From Klebsiella huaxiensis (GTDB lineage: Bacteria > Pseudomonadota > Gammaproteobacteria > Enterobacterales > Enterobacteriaceae): 64,000 nt of DNA. Positions 25,110-33,644 of this stretch are shown in pieces. The position numbers and the translations under genes were made by a program. The DNA lies in NCBI RefSeq assembly GCF_003261575.2, contig NZ_CP036175.1, positions 1,302,001-1,366,000 on the forward strand, given 5' to 3'. The notes below the pieces were generated by a model. The model had not been told where the DNA came from and searched no databases. It worked only from the letters and a program-made list of their open reading frames with translations. Numbering within the stretch: position 1 is the first letter of the stretch; every line of letters starts with the position of its first letter.

Positions 25110-25129
25110 TACTGAATAAAATGCCAGTA
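25110..25129. promoter_or_regulatory. LexA-box-like site upstream of the SymE-like gene
   Basis: TACTG-N10-CAGTA, the exact outer arms of the SOS-box consensus with the right spacing. The inner bases (AATAAAATGC) depart from TATATATATA, so affinity would be reduced compared with the recA box at 48966. Confidence 0.5.
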
Positions 25130-25210
25130 AAAGAACTGAATGGCAAACCTGAAACTGGAAGCAAGCTCGACAAAATAAAATGCAATAAATGAAACTGGAA
25201 ACATCAGGTT

Positions 25211-25957
25211 GTGATTAGCTTGAATAAGATTTTTTGGTTATCCCTTGGTCTTGCAAGCTACATTTTTACCTCCGGTCTCGGGGATTCATGTATGATTGTA
25301 AGCAGCAGGGAAGCCAGGGTGGGTAATGGACTATCAAAGATGAAAATCAAGGTCATTAAATATATAAAGCGACTTTTTTGCAAAAATGCTGAGCTGATGG
25401 ATATTTTTGCCAATGATAATTTTCAAATGTCTATTTCCGAAAGAGATTATCCACCGTTTATCTCGTTGGCAAAGCAGCAGATCTATGCTGTTCACGCCAT
25501 TTTTGTTTGTTCGGATCAAAAGCTGTCGCTGATAAAGGAAAATATCGCCGATATATTTAGCGTTGATGCTACTCAGATTATCCAGCAAGGGGTGATTAGT
25601 GACGGGCTTGTGCTGGCCCGGTGTGGCTATCGTGACGCAATGGCTATCAGCAACAAGAAAGTATTAACTTATTCATTTGAAAAAGATTTCAATAACAACC
25701 TGGTCCGAGTTGTGACAAATTCCGCAGAGTTTGTTCATGCTGTCAAAACATTGCCTGTTTCCCCGCCATTGCCGTGGGATGCTTTTCCGTCGTTGAGACC
25801 GCAGGGCTATGGCAGTTTGCAGGGGCGGCTGGCGTTTTGGTGGGAAAATATATGGCGGCCTTTCTGGCATAATCTGGCCCCTGATGAAAAAGATGCTTTT
25901 TTGATGCAGTACGATGTGAGTGAAGAGTGGCGGGAATTTATCTTTTGTCATCCGTAG
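25211..25957 (+). CDS. unknown protein, AT-rich insert
   Basis: An open frame of up to 248 codons that I do not recognise. Start is uncertain: GTG at 25211, ATG at 25292 (after CGGGGA) and ATG at 25340 are possible. The GTG version adds a hydrophobic N terminus that could be a signal or membrane segment. The C-terminal 55 residues are rich in Trp and aromatic residues (LAFWWENIWRPFWHNL ... EEWREFIF), the sort of conserved tail seen in small defence or immunity-type proteins, but I cannot name a family. AT-rich codon use sets it apart from hyc and asc. It diverges from the SymE-like gene, sharing a 170-bp gap. Confidence 0.6.
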   Translation: MISLNKIFWLSLGLASYIFTSGLGDSCMIVSSREARVGNGLSKMKIKVIKYIKRLFCKNAELMDIFANDNFQMSISERDYPPFISLAKQQIYAVHAIFVCSDQKLSLIKENIADIFSVDATQIIQQGVISDGLVLARCGYRDAMAISNKKVLTYSFEKDFNNNLVRVVTNSAEFVHAVKTLPVSPPLPWDAFPSLRPQGYGSLQGRLAFWWENIWRPFWHNLAPDEKDAFLMQYDVSEEWREFIFCHP

Positions 25958-25965
25958 CGTTTGCC

Positions 25966-26483
25966 ATTCCCGGAGGCGATGCTGCGCATCTGTCCGGGCT
26001 ACCGGTCCGCGGGCGGAGGTGGACTCGTAGCCTGGGCAGGCGCTTTGCGCCGCCCGCGGGGAGGTAATCAGAGGCCAATAATTTTCCCTGAGTCGGTGCT
26101 TGGTGTATCTGTCCGGGCTATCGGTCCGCGGGCGGAGGTAGACTCGTAGCCCGGGCAGGCGCTTTGCGCCGCCCCCGGGGAGGTAATCAGAGGCCAATAA
26201 TTTTCCCTGAGTCGGTGCTTGGTGTATCTGTCCGGGCCATCGGTCCGCGGGCGGAGGTGGACTCGTAGCCCGGGCAGGCGCTTTGCGCCGCCCCCGGGGA
26301 GGTAATCAGAGGCCAATAATTTTCCCGGAGGCGGTGCTTGGTGTATCTGTCCGGGCTATCGGTCCGCGGGCGGAGGTGGGCTCGTAGCCCGGGCAGGCGC
26401 TTTGCGCCGCCCCCGGGGAGGTAATCAGAGGCCAATAATTTTCCCAGAGGCGGTGCTTGGTGTATCTGTCCAGGCTACCGGCT
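25966..26483. repeat. 119-bp tandem repeat array built from REP units
   Basis: A unit of exactly 119 bp recurs with landmark GAGGCCAATAATTTTCCC at 26071, 26190, 26309 and 26428, preceded by a partial unit from 25966 and ending in a truncated one near 26483. Each unit carries a REP-like inverted pair (TCTGTCCGGGCTA ... TAGCCCGGGCAGGCG) plus a constant spacer. Copies differ by only a few bases. The remaining bases to 26577 hold a 9-bp stem AGGCTGAGG/CCTCAGCCT that may end the ascFB transcript. Confidence 0.93.
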
Positions 26484-26577
26484 TGCAGGCGTTGATGAAC
26501 AAGCGCAGCGCGAGCCGGGAAAATTTCCGTGTTGCAGGTGTTGGTGAGGCTGAGGCTCCCTCAGCCTGCGGAGCAAA

Positions 26578-28002
26578 CTACGCCAAATCTTCTCCGTTGC
26601 TGGCAATCACCTTTTTATACCACCAGAACGATTTTTTGCGCTTACGCGCCAGCGTGCCGTGGCCTGCGTCGTCGCGGTCAACGTAGACAAAGCCGTAGCG
26701 TTTGCTCATCTCACCGGTAGAAGCGGATACCAGGTCGATGCAGCCCCAACTGGTGTAACCCATCACCGGAATGCCGTCTTCGATGGCGTCGCCCATCGCT
26801 TTAATATGCTCGCGCAGATAGCTAATGCGATAGTCGTCGTTAATCTCGCCGTTGGTGTCAATCTCATCGCGCGCGCCGAGGCCGTTCTCCACCAGGAACA
26901 GCGGCTTCTGATAGCGGTCATACATCATATTCATGGTGATGCGCAGGCCGAGTGGGTCGATACCCCAGCCCCATTCGCTGGCCTGAATATGCGGGTTCTT
27001 CAGCGACTTAACGATATTGGCGGCATTGGTGTTATTGGCGTTCATCTCCGCCGAGGCGCAACGCGAGGCGTAGTAGCTAAAAGAGACGAAATCAACGGTA
27101 TTTTGTAGGATTTCATCATCACCCGCTTCTTTCACAACCGTCACGCCTTTTTCGCGGAATACCCGCGCAGCCCATACCGGGTATGCGCCGCGCGCCTGGA
27201 CGTCGATAAAGAACAGATTTTCGCGATCTTTCTCCAGCGCCATCCATACGTCTTCTGGCTTACAGGAGTAAGGGTAGAAATTGCCGCCCGCCAGCATACA
27301 GCCGACCTGATTTTGCGGGTTTACCTCATGGGCGATTTTGGTGGCCAGGGCGCTGGCTATCAGTTCATGATGCGCGGCCTGGTATTTCACCTGATCCTGA
27401 TTCTCGCCCTCTTCAAACACCAGCCCGGCTCCGGAGAATGGACTATGCAGCATGATGTTGATTTCATTAAAGGTGAGCCAGTATTTCACTAAACCATCAA
27501 AAGCTTCAAAGCAGGTGCGGGCATAGCGGGTGAAAAACTCCACCATTTTACGATTGCGCCAGGAGCCGTATTCCGTCACCAGATGCATCGGTACGTCGAA
27601 ATGGCACAGCGTGACCAGCGGTTCGATATGGTGCTTTTTGCACTCTTCAAACAGCGAACGGTAGAAGGCGATCCCTTCCTGATTGGGTTCAAGTTCATCA
27701 CCTTTTGGAAACAGGCGGCTCCAGGCGATAGAGGTGCGAAACACGCTAAAACCCATCTCCGCCATCAGGGCGATATCTTCTTTATAACGATGATAAAAAT
27801 CGATGGCCTCGTGGCTCGGGTAAAATTCATCGTCGCGCAGCTCAAAACGTTTCTCCAGCCCCAGCTTGACCGGCAGGCGGTGAGCGCCGTGAGGAATGGT
27901 ATCGACGGTGGTCAGCCCTTTACCGCTCTCCAGATATGCTCCTTCGGACTGGTTGGCGGCCAGTGCGCCGCCCCATAAAAATCCCTGTGGAAAAGTCGCC
28001 AT
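26578..28002 (-). CDS. ascB: 6-phospho-beta-glucosidase AscB
   Basis: 474-residue GH1 enzyme of the E. coli AscB type that hydrolyses phosphorylated cellobiose, arbutin and salicin. Acid/base Glu lies in TFNEIN and the nucleophile in LVENGLG. The phospho-sugar pocket SASTGEMSKRYGF has the canonical Ser, Lys and Tyr. It follows ascF by 26 bp, in one operon. Confidence 0.95.
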   Translation of the reverse strand: MATFPQGFLWGGALAANQSEGAYLESGKGLTTVDTIPHGAHRLPVKLGLEKRFELRDDEFYPSHEAIDFYHRYKEDIALMAEMGFSVFRTSIAWSRLFPKGDELEPNQEGIAFYRSLFEECKKHHIEPLVTLCHFDVPMHLVTEYGSWRNRKMVEFFTRYARTCFEAFDGLVKYWLTFNEINIMLHSPFSGAGLVFEEGENQDQVKYQAAHHELIASALATKIAHEVNPQNQVGCMLAGGNFYPYSCKPEDVWMALEKDRENLFFIDVQARGAYPVWAARVFREKGVTVVKEAGDDEILQNTVDFVSFSYYASRCASAEMNANNTNAANIVKSLKNPHIQASEWGWGIDPLGLRITMNMMYDRYQKPLFLVENGLGARDEIDTNGEINDDYRISYLREHIKAMGDAIEDGIPVMGYTSWGCIDLVSASTGEMSKRYGFVYVDRDDAGHGTLARKRKKSFWWYKKVIASNGEDLA

Positions 28003-28028
28003 GCGTTACCTCGTTAGCAAAATTGTGT

Positions 28029-29471
28029 TCAGGCGTGTGATGTTTGAGCCGTGGTCTGGCGCTGTCTGGCGTCAGCGGCGGTCTCTTCAACCGGAATATC
28101 TTCAAAGCCGAGCAGTAGGGTCAGGATAAACGACAGCACGACCGCCAGCGCCATGACGCCAAAGACCCAGACGATAGTCATCGGATTAGCCGGGTCGAAG
28201 AACTGCACGCTGGTAAAGAGGCCCGGTGCTGCCATCGAGTGGCTGGCAAGTCCAGCAATCCCGGCCACCGCGCCGCAGATAAAGCCGCTGATCAGGCTGG
28301 CAATCAGCGGTCTCTTCAGGCGCACCGCTACGCCGTACAGCGCCGGTTCGGAAATCCCCGCCAGAATGGCGGAAGCCGCGGCCGCCAGCGCCGTCTGGCG
28401 CAGCTCCGGGTTTTTGGTTTTCCACGCCACCGCCAGCGATGATCCGCCCAGCGACAGGTTGGCGCCGATTTCAGACGGCATAACCATGCCCTCTTTACCG
28501 GTTTCGGCAATGGTCTGAATGATAGTCGGGGTAAAGACGCGGTGCATCCCAGTCATCACCAGCAGCGGCCACAGGGCGCCCATAATCGCCACCGACAGCC
28601 AGCCCAGATAGCTATGAATGGTATAAACCAGCGCGGAAATGGCGCTACCAATCCAGATGCCGAGCGGGCCAATCAGCAGAATCGACAGCGGGGCTGCAAT
28701 CAGTACGATCAGCATGGGTTTAAGGAAGTTTTTCGTCACCGCCGGGGTGATTCGATCGACCCAGCGTTCGATATACGATAGGCACCAGGTCATCACCAGC
28801 GCCGGGATCACGGTATAGGTGTATTTTACCGCCGTCACCGGAATCAAGGCGAACTCAACATGTTCGCCCTGGGCGGCTTTCGCCATCAGCTCGATAAAGC
28901 TCGGGTGCACCAGTACCCCGGCAATTGCAATCGCCAGCGACATATTGGTTTTGAATTTCACCGCCGCGGAAGCCGCCACCATTAGCGGCAGGAAGAAGAA
29001 CGCGCCGTCGCCGATCACCGTCAGAATGGTTAGCGTTGGCGCGCCTTTGGGCAGCACGCCGGTCATCTCCAGGATCATCGCCAGCAGCTTAACCATCGAT
29101 CCGCCGATAATCGCCGGGATCAGCGGTGACATGGTGCCGATCAGCGCGTCAAGGATCCCCGCTCCGATGCGTTTTAAGGTGATAGGCGGTTTCCCCTGTG
29201 GTTCGGCAGGGCGTAGATCCCCCGGCAGCAGGGCCACCACCTCGCGATACGCCTGGGAGACGGTATTACCGATGATCACCTGACACTGGTTGTCGCTACG
29301 CACCACGCCGAGTACGCCTTTTAACCCTTTCAAGGTGGCGCTATCGACCTGCTCGCTGTCTTTGACCACGAAACGCAGGCGCGTCATACAGTGAGTAACG
29401 GCGGCGACGTTATCTACGCCACCTATCGCCGTGATGATCTGCTGCGCCAGGGCTGCATAATTTTTAGACAT
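28029..29471 (-). CDS. ascF: PTS beta-glucoside IIBC component AscF
   Basis: 480-residue membrane protein. The N-terminal IIB domain has its phospho-cysteine Cys28 in VTHCMTRLRF. A IIC domain with about ten segments follows. No IIA is fused or adjacent, so Crr or another IIA must supply phosphate, as for E. coli AscF. Reads intact, unlike a cryptic or decayed copy. It is preceded by an AscG-type operator at 29547. Confidence 0.94.
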   Translation of the reverse strand: MSKNYAALAQQIITAIGGVDNVAAVTHCMTRLRFVVKDSEQVDSATLKGLKGVLGVVRSDNQCQVIIGNTVSQAYREVVALLPGDLRPAEPQGKPPITLKRIGAGILDALIGTMSPLIPAIIGGSMVKLLAMILEMTGVLPKGAPTLTILTVIGDGAFFFLPLMVAASAAVKFKTNMSLAIAIAGVLVHPSFIELMAKAAQGEHVEFALIPVTAVKYTYTVIPALVMTWCLSYIERWVDRITPAVTKNFLKPMLIVLIAAPLSILLIGPLGIWIGSAISALVYTIHSYLGWLSVAIMGALWPLLVMTGMHRVFTPTIIQTIAETGKEGMVMPSEIGANLSLGGSSLAVAWKTKNPELRQTALAAAASAILAGISEPALYGVAVRLKRPLIASLISGFICGAVAGIAGLASHSMAAPGLFTSVQFFDPANPMTIVWVFGVMALAVVLSFILTLLLGFEDIPVEETAADARQRQTTAQTSHA

Positions 29472-29546
29472 CGGATTTTATCCTGTTTATCAATGGGGTA
29501 CTGGCTTGTCATCGCGCCGTAAACGGAGCGGTATCATGCATACATA

Positions 29547-29559
29547 GGAAACCGGTTCC
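29547..29559. promoter_or_regulatory. probable AscG operator
   Basis: GGAAACCGGTTCC, a near-palindrome with a perfect AACCGGTT centre, of the type bound by AscG. It lies in the divergent ascF-ascG region. A CRP-like half-match TGTGA-N6-TCGCT is at 29620. Confidence 0.6.
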
Positions 29560-29725
29560 ACATAATCATCAATAGTTTCATTTGTAGTTACAAGATATAA
29601 AAAATTAAGATCTTAATTTTGTGACTTTGATCGCTTTGTCAGCACGGGGGGAGATGTGTGCAAATGCTGAAAAACCGTCGCGCGTGCAGTACACTGCGGG
29701 CAACATTGGCAACAGGAATAACCAC

Positions 29726-30739
29726 ATGGCAACAATGCTGGAGGTCGCGAAGCGCGCGGGGGTGTCGAAAGCCACCGTTTCGCGGGTGCTGTCGGGGAAC
29801 GGCTATGTCAGTCAGGAGACCAAAGACCGCGTGTTCCAGGCGGTGGCTGAAAGTGGCTATCGGCCGAATCTGCTGGCGCGCAACCTGGCGACCAAAAAGA
29901 CGCAGACCCTCGGGCTGGTGGTGACCAACACCCTTTATCACGGCGTCTACTTCAGCGAGCTGCTCTATCACGTGGCGCGGATGACCGAAGACAAAGGGCG
30001 GCAGCTGATCCTTGCTGACGGTAAGCACAGCGCGGAGGAAGAGCGCGAGGCGATTCAATATCTGCTCGACCTGCGCTGCGACGCGATTATCATCTACCCG
30101 CGTTTTCTCAGCGTTGATGAGATGGATGAGATTATTGAGAGCCATGAGCAGCCGATTATGGTGCTTAACCGTCGCCTGCGCCGCAACGCCAGCCACTGCG
30201 TCTGGTCCGATCAAAAGGCCTCGGCGATGATGACGGTGGAAAAGCTCATCGCGCTGGGCCATCGTGATATCGCCTTTATTACCGGTTCGCTGGATTCGCC
30301 AACCGGCGTTGAGCGTCTTTCGGGCTATAAAGATGCGTTGTCTCGCCACGGCATCGACCTGAACAACGATTTGATTGTTGAAGGAAGGTGGACGCCGGAA
30401 ACCGGCGCTGCCGGGGTGGAGACGCTGCGCCAGCGTAACGCCCGCTACAGCGCGCTGGTCGCGAGTAACGACGATATGGCGATCGGTGCGATGAAGCAGT
30501 TGCATCAGCTTGGCGTAAAAGTGCCAGAGCAGGTATCGGTGGTGGGTTTTGACGATATCGTGCTGGCGCCCTATATGGTTCCGGCGCTCTCCAGCGTCAA
30601 AGTGCCGGTCACGGAGATGATCAAAGAGAGTATCAACCGGCTGATTTTTATGCTCGACGGCGGTGATTTAAAATATCAGCAAACCTTCCCCGGCGAGCTG
30701 ATTGAACGCGACTCAATGGTTCCCGGCCCGCATGCCTGA
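29726..30739 (+). CDS. ascG: LacI-family repressor AscG
   Basis: 337 residues from the ATG at 29726 (AGGAATA upstream). N-terminal helix-turn-helix MLEVAKRAGVSKATVSRVL is followed by a periplasmic-binding-like sugar domain. It represses the divergent ascFB operon in response to beta-glucosides. It is the only LacI-type regulator in the window; the palindromes at 2231 and 3747 do not match its likely operator. Confidence 0.94.
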   Translation: MATMLEVAKRAGVSKATVSRVLSGNGYVSQETKDRVFQAVAESGYRPNLLARNLATKKTQTLGLVVTNTLYHGVYFSELLYHVARMTEDKGRQLILADGKHSAEEEREAIQYLLDLRCDAIIIYPRFLSVDEMDEIIESHEQPIMVLNRRLRRNASHCVWSDQKASAMMTVEKLIALGHRDIAFITGSLDSPTGVERLSGYKDALSRHGIDLNNDLIVEGRWTPETGAAGVETLRQRNARYSALVASNDDMAIGAMKQLHQLGVKVPEQVSVVGFDDIVLAPYMVPALSSVKVPVTEMIKESINRLIFMLDGGDLKYQQTFPGELIERDSMVPGPHA

Positions 30740-30748
30740 CGTCGTCAT

Positions 30749-30776
30749 CTGTCATCGTCAGTTGTGACGATGACAG
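30749..30776. promoter_or_regulatory. perfect FhlA-type palindrome upstream of hydN
   Basis: CTGTCATCGTCA, a 4-base spacer (GTTG), then TGACGATGACAG: 12-bp perfect arms. It contains the TGTC/GACA elements of FhlA sites and is 44 bp upstream of the hydN sigma-54 promoter. Confidence 0.75.
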
Positions 30777-30819
30777 TATTCCTGTTATTTATTCCCTTTA
30801 TTATCAATGCAATAAAAAT

Positions 30820-30835
30820 TGGAACGTATTATGCA
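30820..30835 (+). promoter_or_regulatory. sigma-54 promoter of hydN-hypF
   Basis: TGGAACG-TATT-ATGCA with GG and GC ten bases apart, 38 bp before hydN. Confidence 0.85.
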
Positions 30836-30873
30836 TACTCCGGCGCATCACCTTCTTACAGCTGGAGAAATGG

Positions 30874-31401
30874 ATGAACCGTTTCATTATCGCCGACGCG
30901 AGCAAATGCATCGGCTGCCGCACCTGTGAAGTAGCCTGCGTGGTCTCTCATCAGGAACATCAGGACTGCGCCGCGCTGACGCCAAAAAACTTTTTACCGC
31001 GTATTCACGTGATTAAAGGCGTCAATGTGTCGACGGCCACCGCCTGTCGTCAGTGCGAAGACGCGCCGTGCGCTAACGTCTGCCCGAACGGCGCAATCAG
31101 CCGCGAAAAGGGTTTTGTCCACGTGATGCAAGAGCGTTGCATTGGCTGCAAAACCTGCGTGGTGGCCTGCCCGTATGGCGCGATGGAAGTGGTCGTGCGT
31201 CCGGTTATCCGCCACAGCGGCGCGGGGCTGAACGTGATGGCGGAAAAAGCGGAAGCCAACAAGTGCGACCTCTGTCATCATCGCGAAGCGGGGCCGGCCT
31301 GTATGGAGGCCTGTCCGACCCACGCGCTGGTGTGCGTCGATCGCAACAAGCTCGAACAGATGAATATCGAAAAACGCCGCCGTACGGCACTGGCCTGGTA
31401 A
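30874..31401 (+). CDS. hydN: formate-linked iron-sulfur protein HydN
   Basis: 175-residue ferredoxin-like protein with four [4Fe-4S] motifs (CIGCRTCEVAC, CRQCEDAPCANVC, CIGCKTCVVAC, CDLCHHREAGPACMEAC). Close homologue of HycB. In E. coli it supports formate dehydrogenase-H activity. First gene of a hydN-hypF-nickel permease operon under a sigma-54/FhlA control region. Confidence 0.96.
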   Translation: MNRFIIADASKCIGCRTCEVACVVSHQEHQDCAALTPKNFLPRIHVIKGVNVSTATACRQCEDAPCANVCPNGAISREKGFVHVMQERCIGCKTCVVACPYGAMEVVVRPVIRHSGAGLNVMAEKAEANKCDLCHHREAGPACMEACPTHALVCVDRNKLEQMNIEKRRRTALAW

Positions 31402-31413
31402 TTTGACCGCGCG

Positions 31414-33633
31414 ATGAACGGGGTGCAAATACGCATTCGCGGTAAAGTGCAGGGGGTGGGGTTCCGCCCCTTTGTCTGGCAGCTGGCGCAGGAGCTGGGG
31501 CTATGCGGCGACGTATGCAACGACGGTGATGGCGTACTGGTGCGGCTTGGTGGCGGTGATGCGGCGTTCCTCGCCGCTTTAACCCAGCGCTGCCCGCCGC
31601 TGGCGCGGATCGACAGCACGCAAGCTCAGCCGTTTGCCTGGGCCATCGCGCCGTCGGGTTTCACCATCCGTCAAAGCGGGACCGGGAGCATGCGTACGCA
31701 GATTGTACCCGATGCCGCCACCTGTCCGGCATGTCTTGCGGAGATGAATGACCCGCAGGAGCGCCGCTACCGCTATCCGTTTATCAACTGCACCCACTGC
31801 GGGCCGCGTTTTACCATTATTCGCGCTATGCCTTATGACCGCCCGCTGACCTCCATGTCTCCGTTTCCTCTTTGTCCGTCCTGTGCGGCGGAGTACGGTA
31901 ATCCTGCCGATCGCCGTTTTCACGCTCAGCCGGTTGCCTGCGCTGAATGTGGGCCACAGCTGGAATGGCGTGGGGATGTGGCTAATCTGTTTGGCGAGGC
32001 AGCGTTACAGGCGGCGATTGCCCGATTGTTGGCGGGCGATATTGTGGCGGTAAAGGGATTGGGTGGTTTCCATCTGCTATGCGATGCCGGAAATCGTGAT
32101 GCGGTGGCGACGCTGCGGGCGCGCAAGCATCGCCCGGCAAAACCGCTGGCGGTAATGCTGCCGACGGCTACGGGGCTGCCCGAACAGGCGCTTAAGCTGC
32201 TGACCTCTCCCGCCGCGCCGATCGTGTTACTGGACAAAACGCAGGTTGCTGGCCTGTGCGACCAAATTGCGCCAGGGCTTGCGGAAGTAGGGGGGATGCT
32301 GCCGTCTAATCCATTGCAGCATTTACTTTCGCAGGCGCTGGCGCGCCCCTTAGTGATGACCTCTGGCAATCTTAGCGGCCGTCCGCCTGCGCTCACTAAC
32401 GATCAGGCGCTGGCAGATCTCGCCGGGATTGCCGACGGTTTTCTGCTGCATAACCGCGAGATTGTGCAGCGGATGGACGATTCCGTGGTGCGGCAAAGCG
32501 GCGAGATGCTGCGCCGTGCTCGCGGCTATGTGCCGGACGCGCTGCCGCTGCCGCCGGGATTCCACGACGTACCGCCGCTGCTGGCCCTCGGCGCGGATAT
32601 GAAAAATACCTTCTGCCTGCTGCGCGGCGATGAAGCGGTGCTCAGTCAGCATTTTGGCGACCTGAGTGAAGAAGGCGTAGAAGGGCAGTGGCGACAGGCG
32701 CTGCATTTGATGCAGGAAATCTACGCTTTTACGCCGCAGCGGGTGGCGGTTGATGCCCATCCCGGCTATCGCGCTTCGCAGTGGGCGGCGTCGCTGGCGC
32801 TGCCGGTGGAGCGCGTTTTACATCATCATGCCCACGCTGCCGCCTGCCTGGCTGAACATCGCTGGCCGCTGGACGGCGGCGACGTAATCGCCCTGATGCT
32901 CGACGGCATTGGTATGGGGGAAAATGGTCAGCTATGGGGCGGCGAGTGCCTGCGGGTTAACTATCGCGAATGTGAACGGCTTGGCGGCTTGCCCGCGGTG
33001 GCGCTGCCCGGCGGTGACCTTGCTGCGCGTCAGCCGTGGCGCAATCTGCTCGCTCACTGCCTGGCGTTTGTGCCTGACTGGCAGAACTATGCCGAAACCG
33101 CCGCGCTGCGTCAGCAAAACTGGCCACTGCTGGCGCGGGCCATTGAGCGCGGTATTAATGCGCCTAAAGCGTCGTCGTGCGGACGCCTGTTTGACGCCGT
33201 CGCCTGCGCGTTGGGCTGCGCGCCGCTAACTCTGAGCTATGAGGGCGAAGCGGCCTGTCGGCTGGAGGCGCTGGCGGCCACCTGCGAAAGCGTTGATCAC
33301 CCGGTGACGTTACCGTGGCGCGACGGCGAGCTGGACCTGGCGACGTTCTGGCGACTGTGGCTCGGCTGGCAGGCCAATCCGGCGCAAAAAGCCTGGGCTT
33401 TTCACGATGCGCTGGCCTGCGGGCTGGCGGCGATGATGCGTGATTGCGCGAGCGCGCGGGATATTCATGCCCTGGCCTTTGGCGGCGGGGTGCTGCATAA
33501 CCGGCTGCTGGTGGCGCGATTGACCTTTTATCTGGCCGATTTTACTCTGCTCTTTCCGCAGCAACTGCCCGCAGGCGATGGCGCAATAGCCCTCGGCCAG
33601 GCGGTTATCGCTGCGGCCCGCCTGCAGGCTTAA
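31414..33633 (+). CDS. hypF: carbamoyltransferase HypF
   Basis: 739 residues, near the usual 750. Makes the carbamoyl group that becomes CN on the hydrogenase iron. Domains in order: acylphosphatase-like (RIRGKVQGVGFRPFVW), two zinc-finger motifs (CPACLAEM ... CTHCGPRF and CPSCAAEY ... CAECGP), a YrdC-like domain with KPLAVMLP, and a Kae1-like carbamoyltransferase domain with HHHAHAAACLAEH. 12 bp after hydN. Confidence 0.97.
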   Translation: MNGVQIRIRGKVQGVGFRPFVWQLAQELGLCGDVCNDGDGVLVRLGGGDAAFLAALTQRCPPLARIDSTQAQPFAWAIAPSGFTIRQSGTGSMRTQIVPDAATCPACLAEMNDPQERRYRYPFINCTHCGPRFTIIRAMPYDRPLTSMSPFPLCPSCAAEYGNPADRRFHAQPVACAECGPQLEWRGDVANLFGEAALQAAIARLLAGDIVAVKGLGGFHLLCDAGNRDAVATLRARKHRPAKPLAVMLPTATGLPEQALKLLTSPAAPIVLLDKTQVAGLCDQIAPGLAEVGGMLPSNPLQHLLSQALARPLVMTSGNLSGRPPALTNDQALADLAGIADGFLLHNREIVQRMDDSVVRQSGEMLRRARGYVPDALPLPPGFHDVPPLLALGADMKNTFCLLRGDEAVLSQHFGDLSEEGVEGQWRQALHLMQEIYAFTPQRVAVDAHPGYRASQWAASLALPVERVLHHHAHAAACLAEHRWPLDGGDVIALMLDGIGMGENGQLWGGECLRVNYRECERLGGLPAVALPGGDLAARQPWRNLLAHCLAFVPDWQNYAETAALRQQNWPLLARAIERGINAPKASSCGRLFDAVACALGCAPLTLSYEGEAACRLEALAATCESVDHPVTLPWRDGELDLATFWRLWLGWQANPAQKAWAFHDALACGLAAMMRDCASARDIHALAFGGGVLHNRLLVARLTFYLADFTLLFPQQLPAGDGAIALGQAVIAAARLQA

Positions 33634-33644
33634 AGGACTCCGAC

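Noticed and set aside
26068..26435. Minus-strand open frames of about 82 codons repeating the same peptide through the tandem array
   Set aside because: They arise from the 119-bp DNA repeat and its REP units (119 is not a multiple of 3, so frames shift between copies). No ribosome sites or conserved protein features.
25966..26483. CRISPR array
   Set aside because: The repeat unit is contiguous at 119 bp with near-identical sequence throughout. There are no variable spacers and no cas genes.
28029..29471. Idea that asc genes are cryptic or decayed here
   Set aside because: ascF, ascB and ascG all read through at full length with intact active-site motifs.
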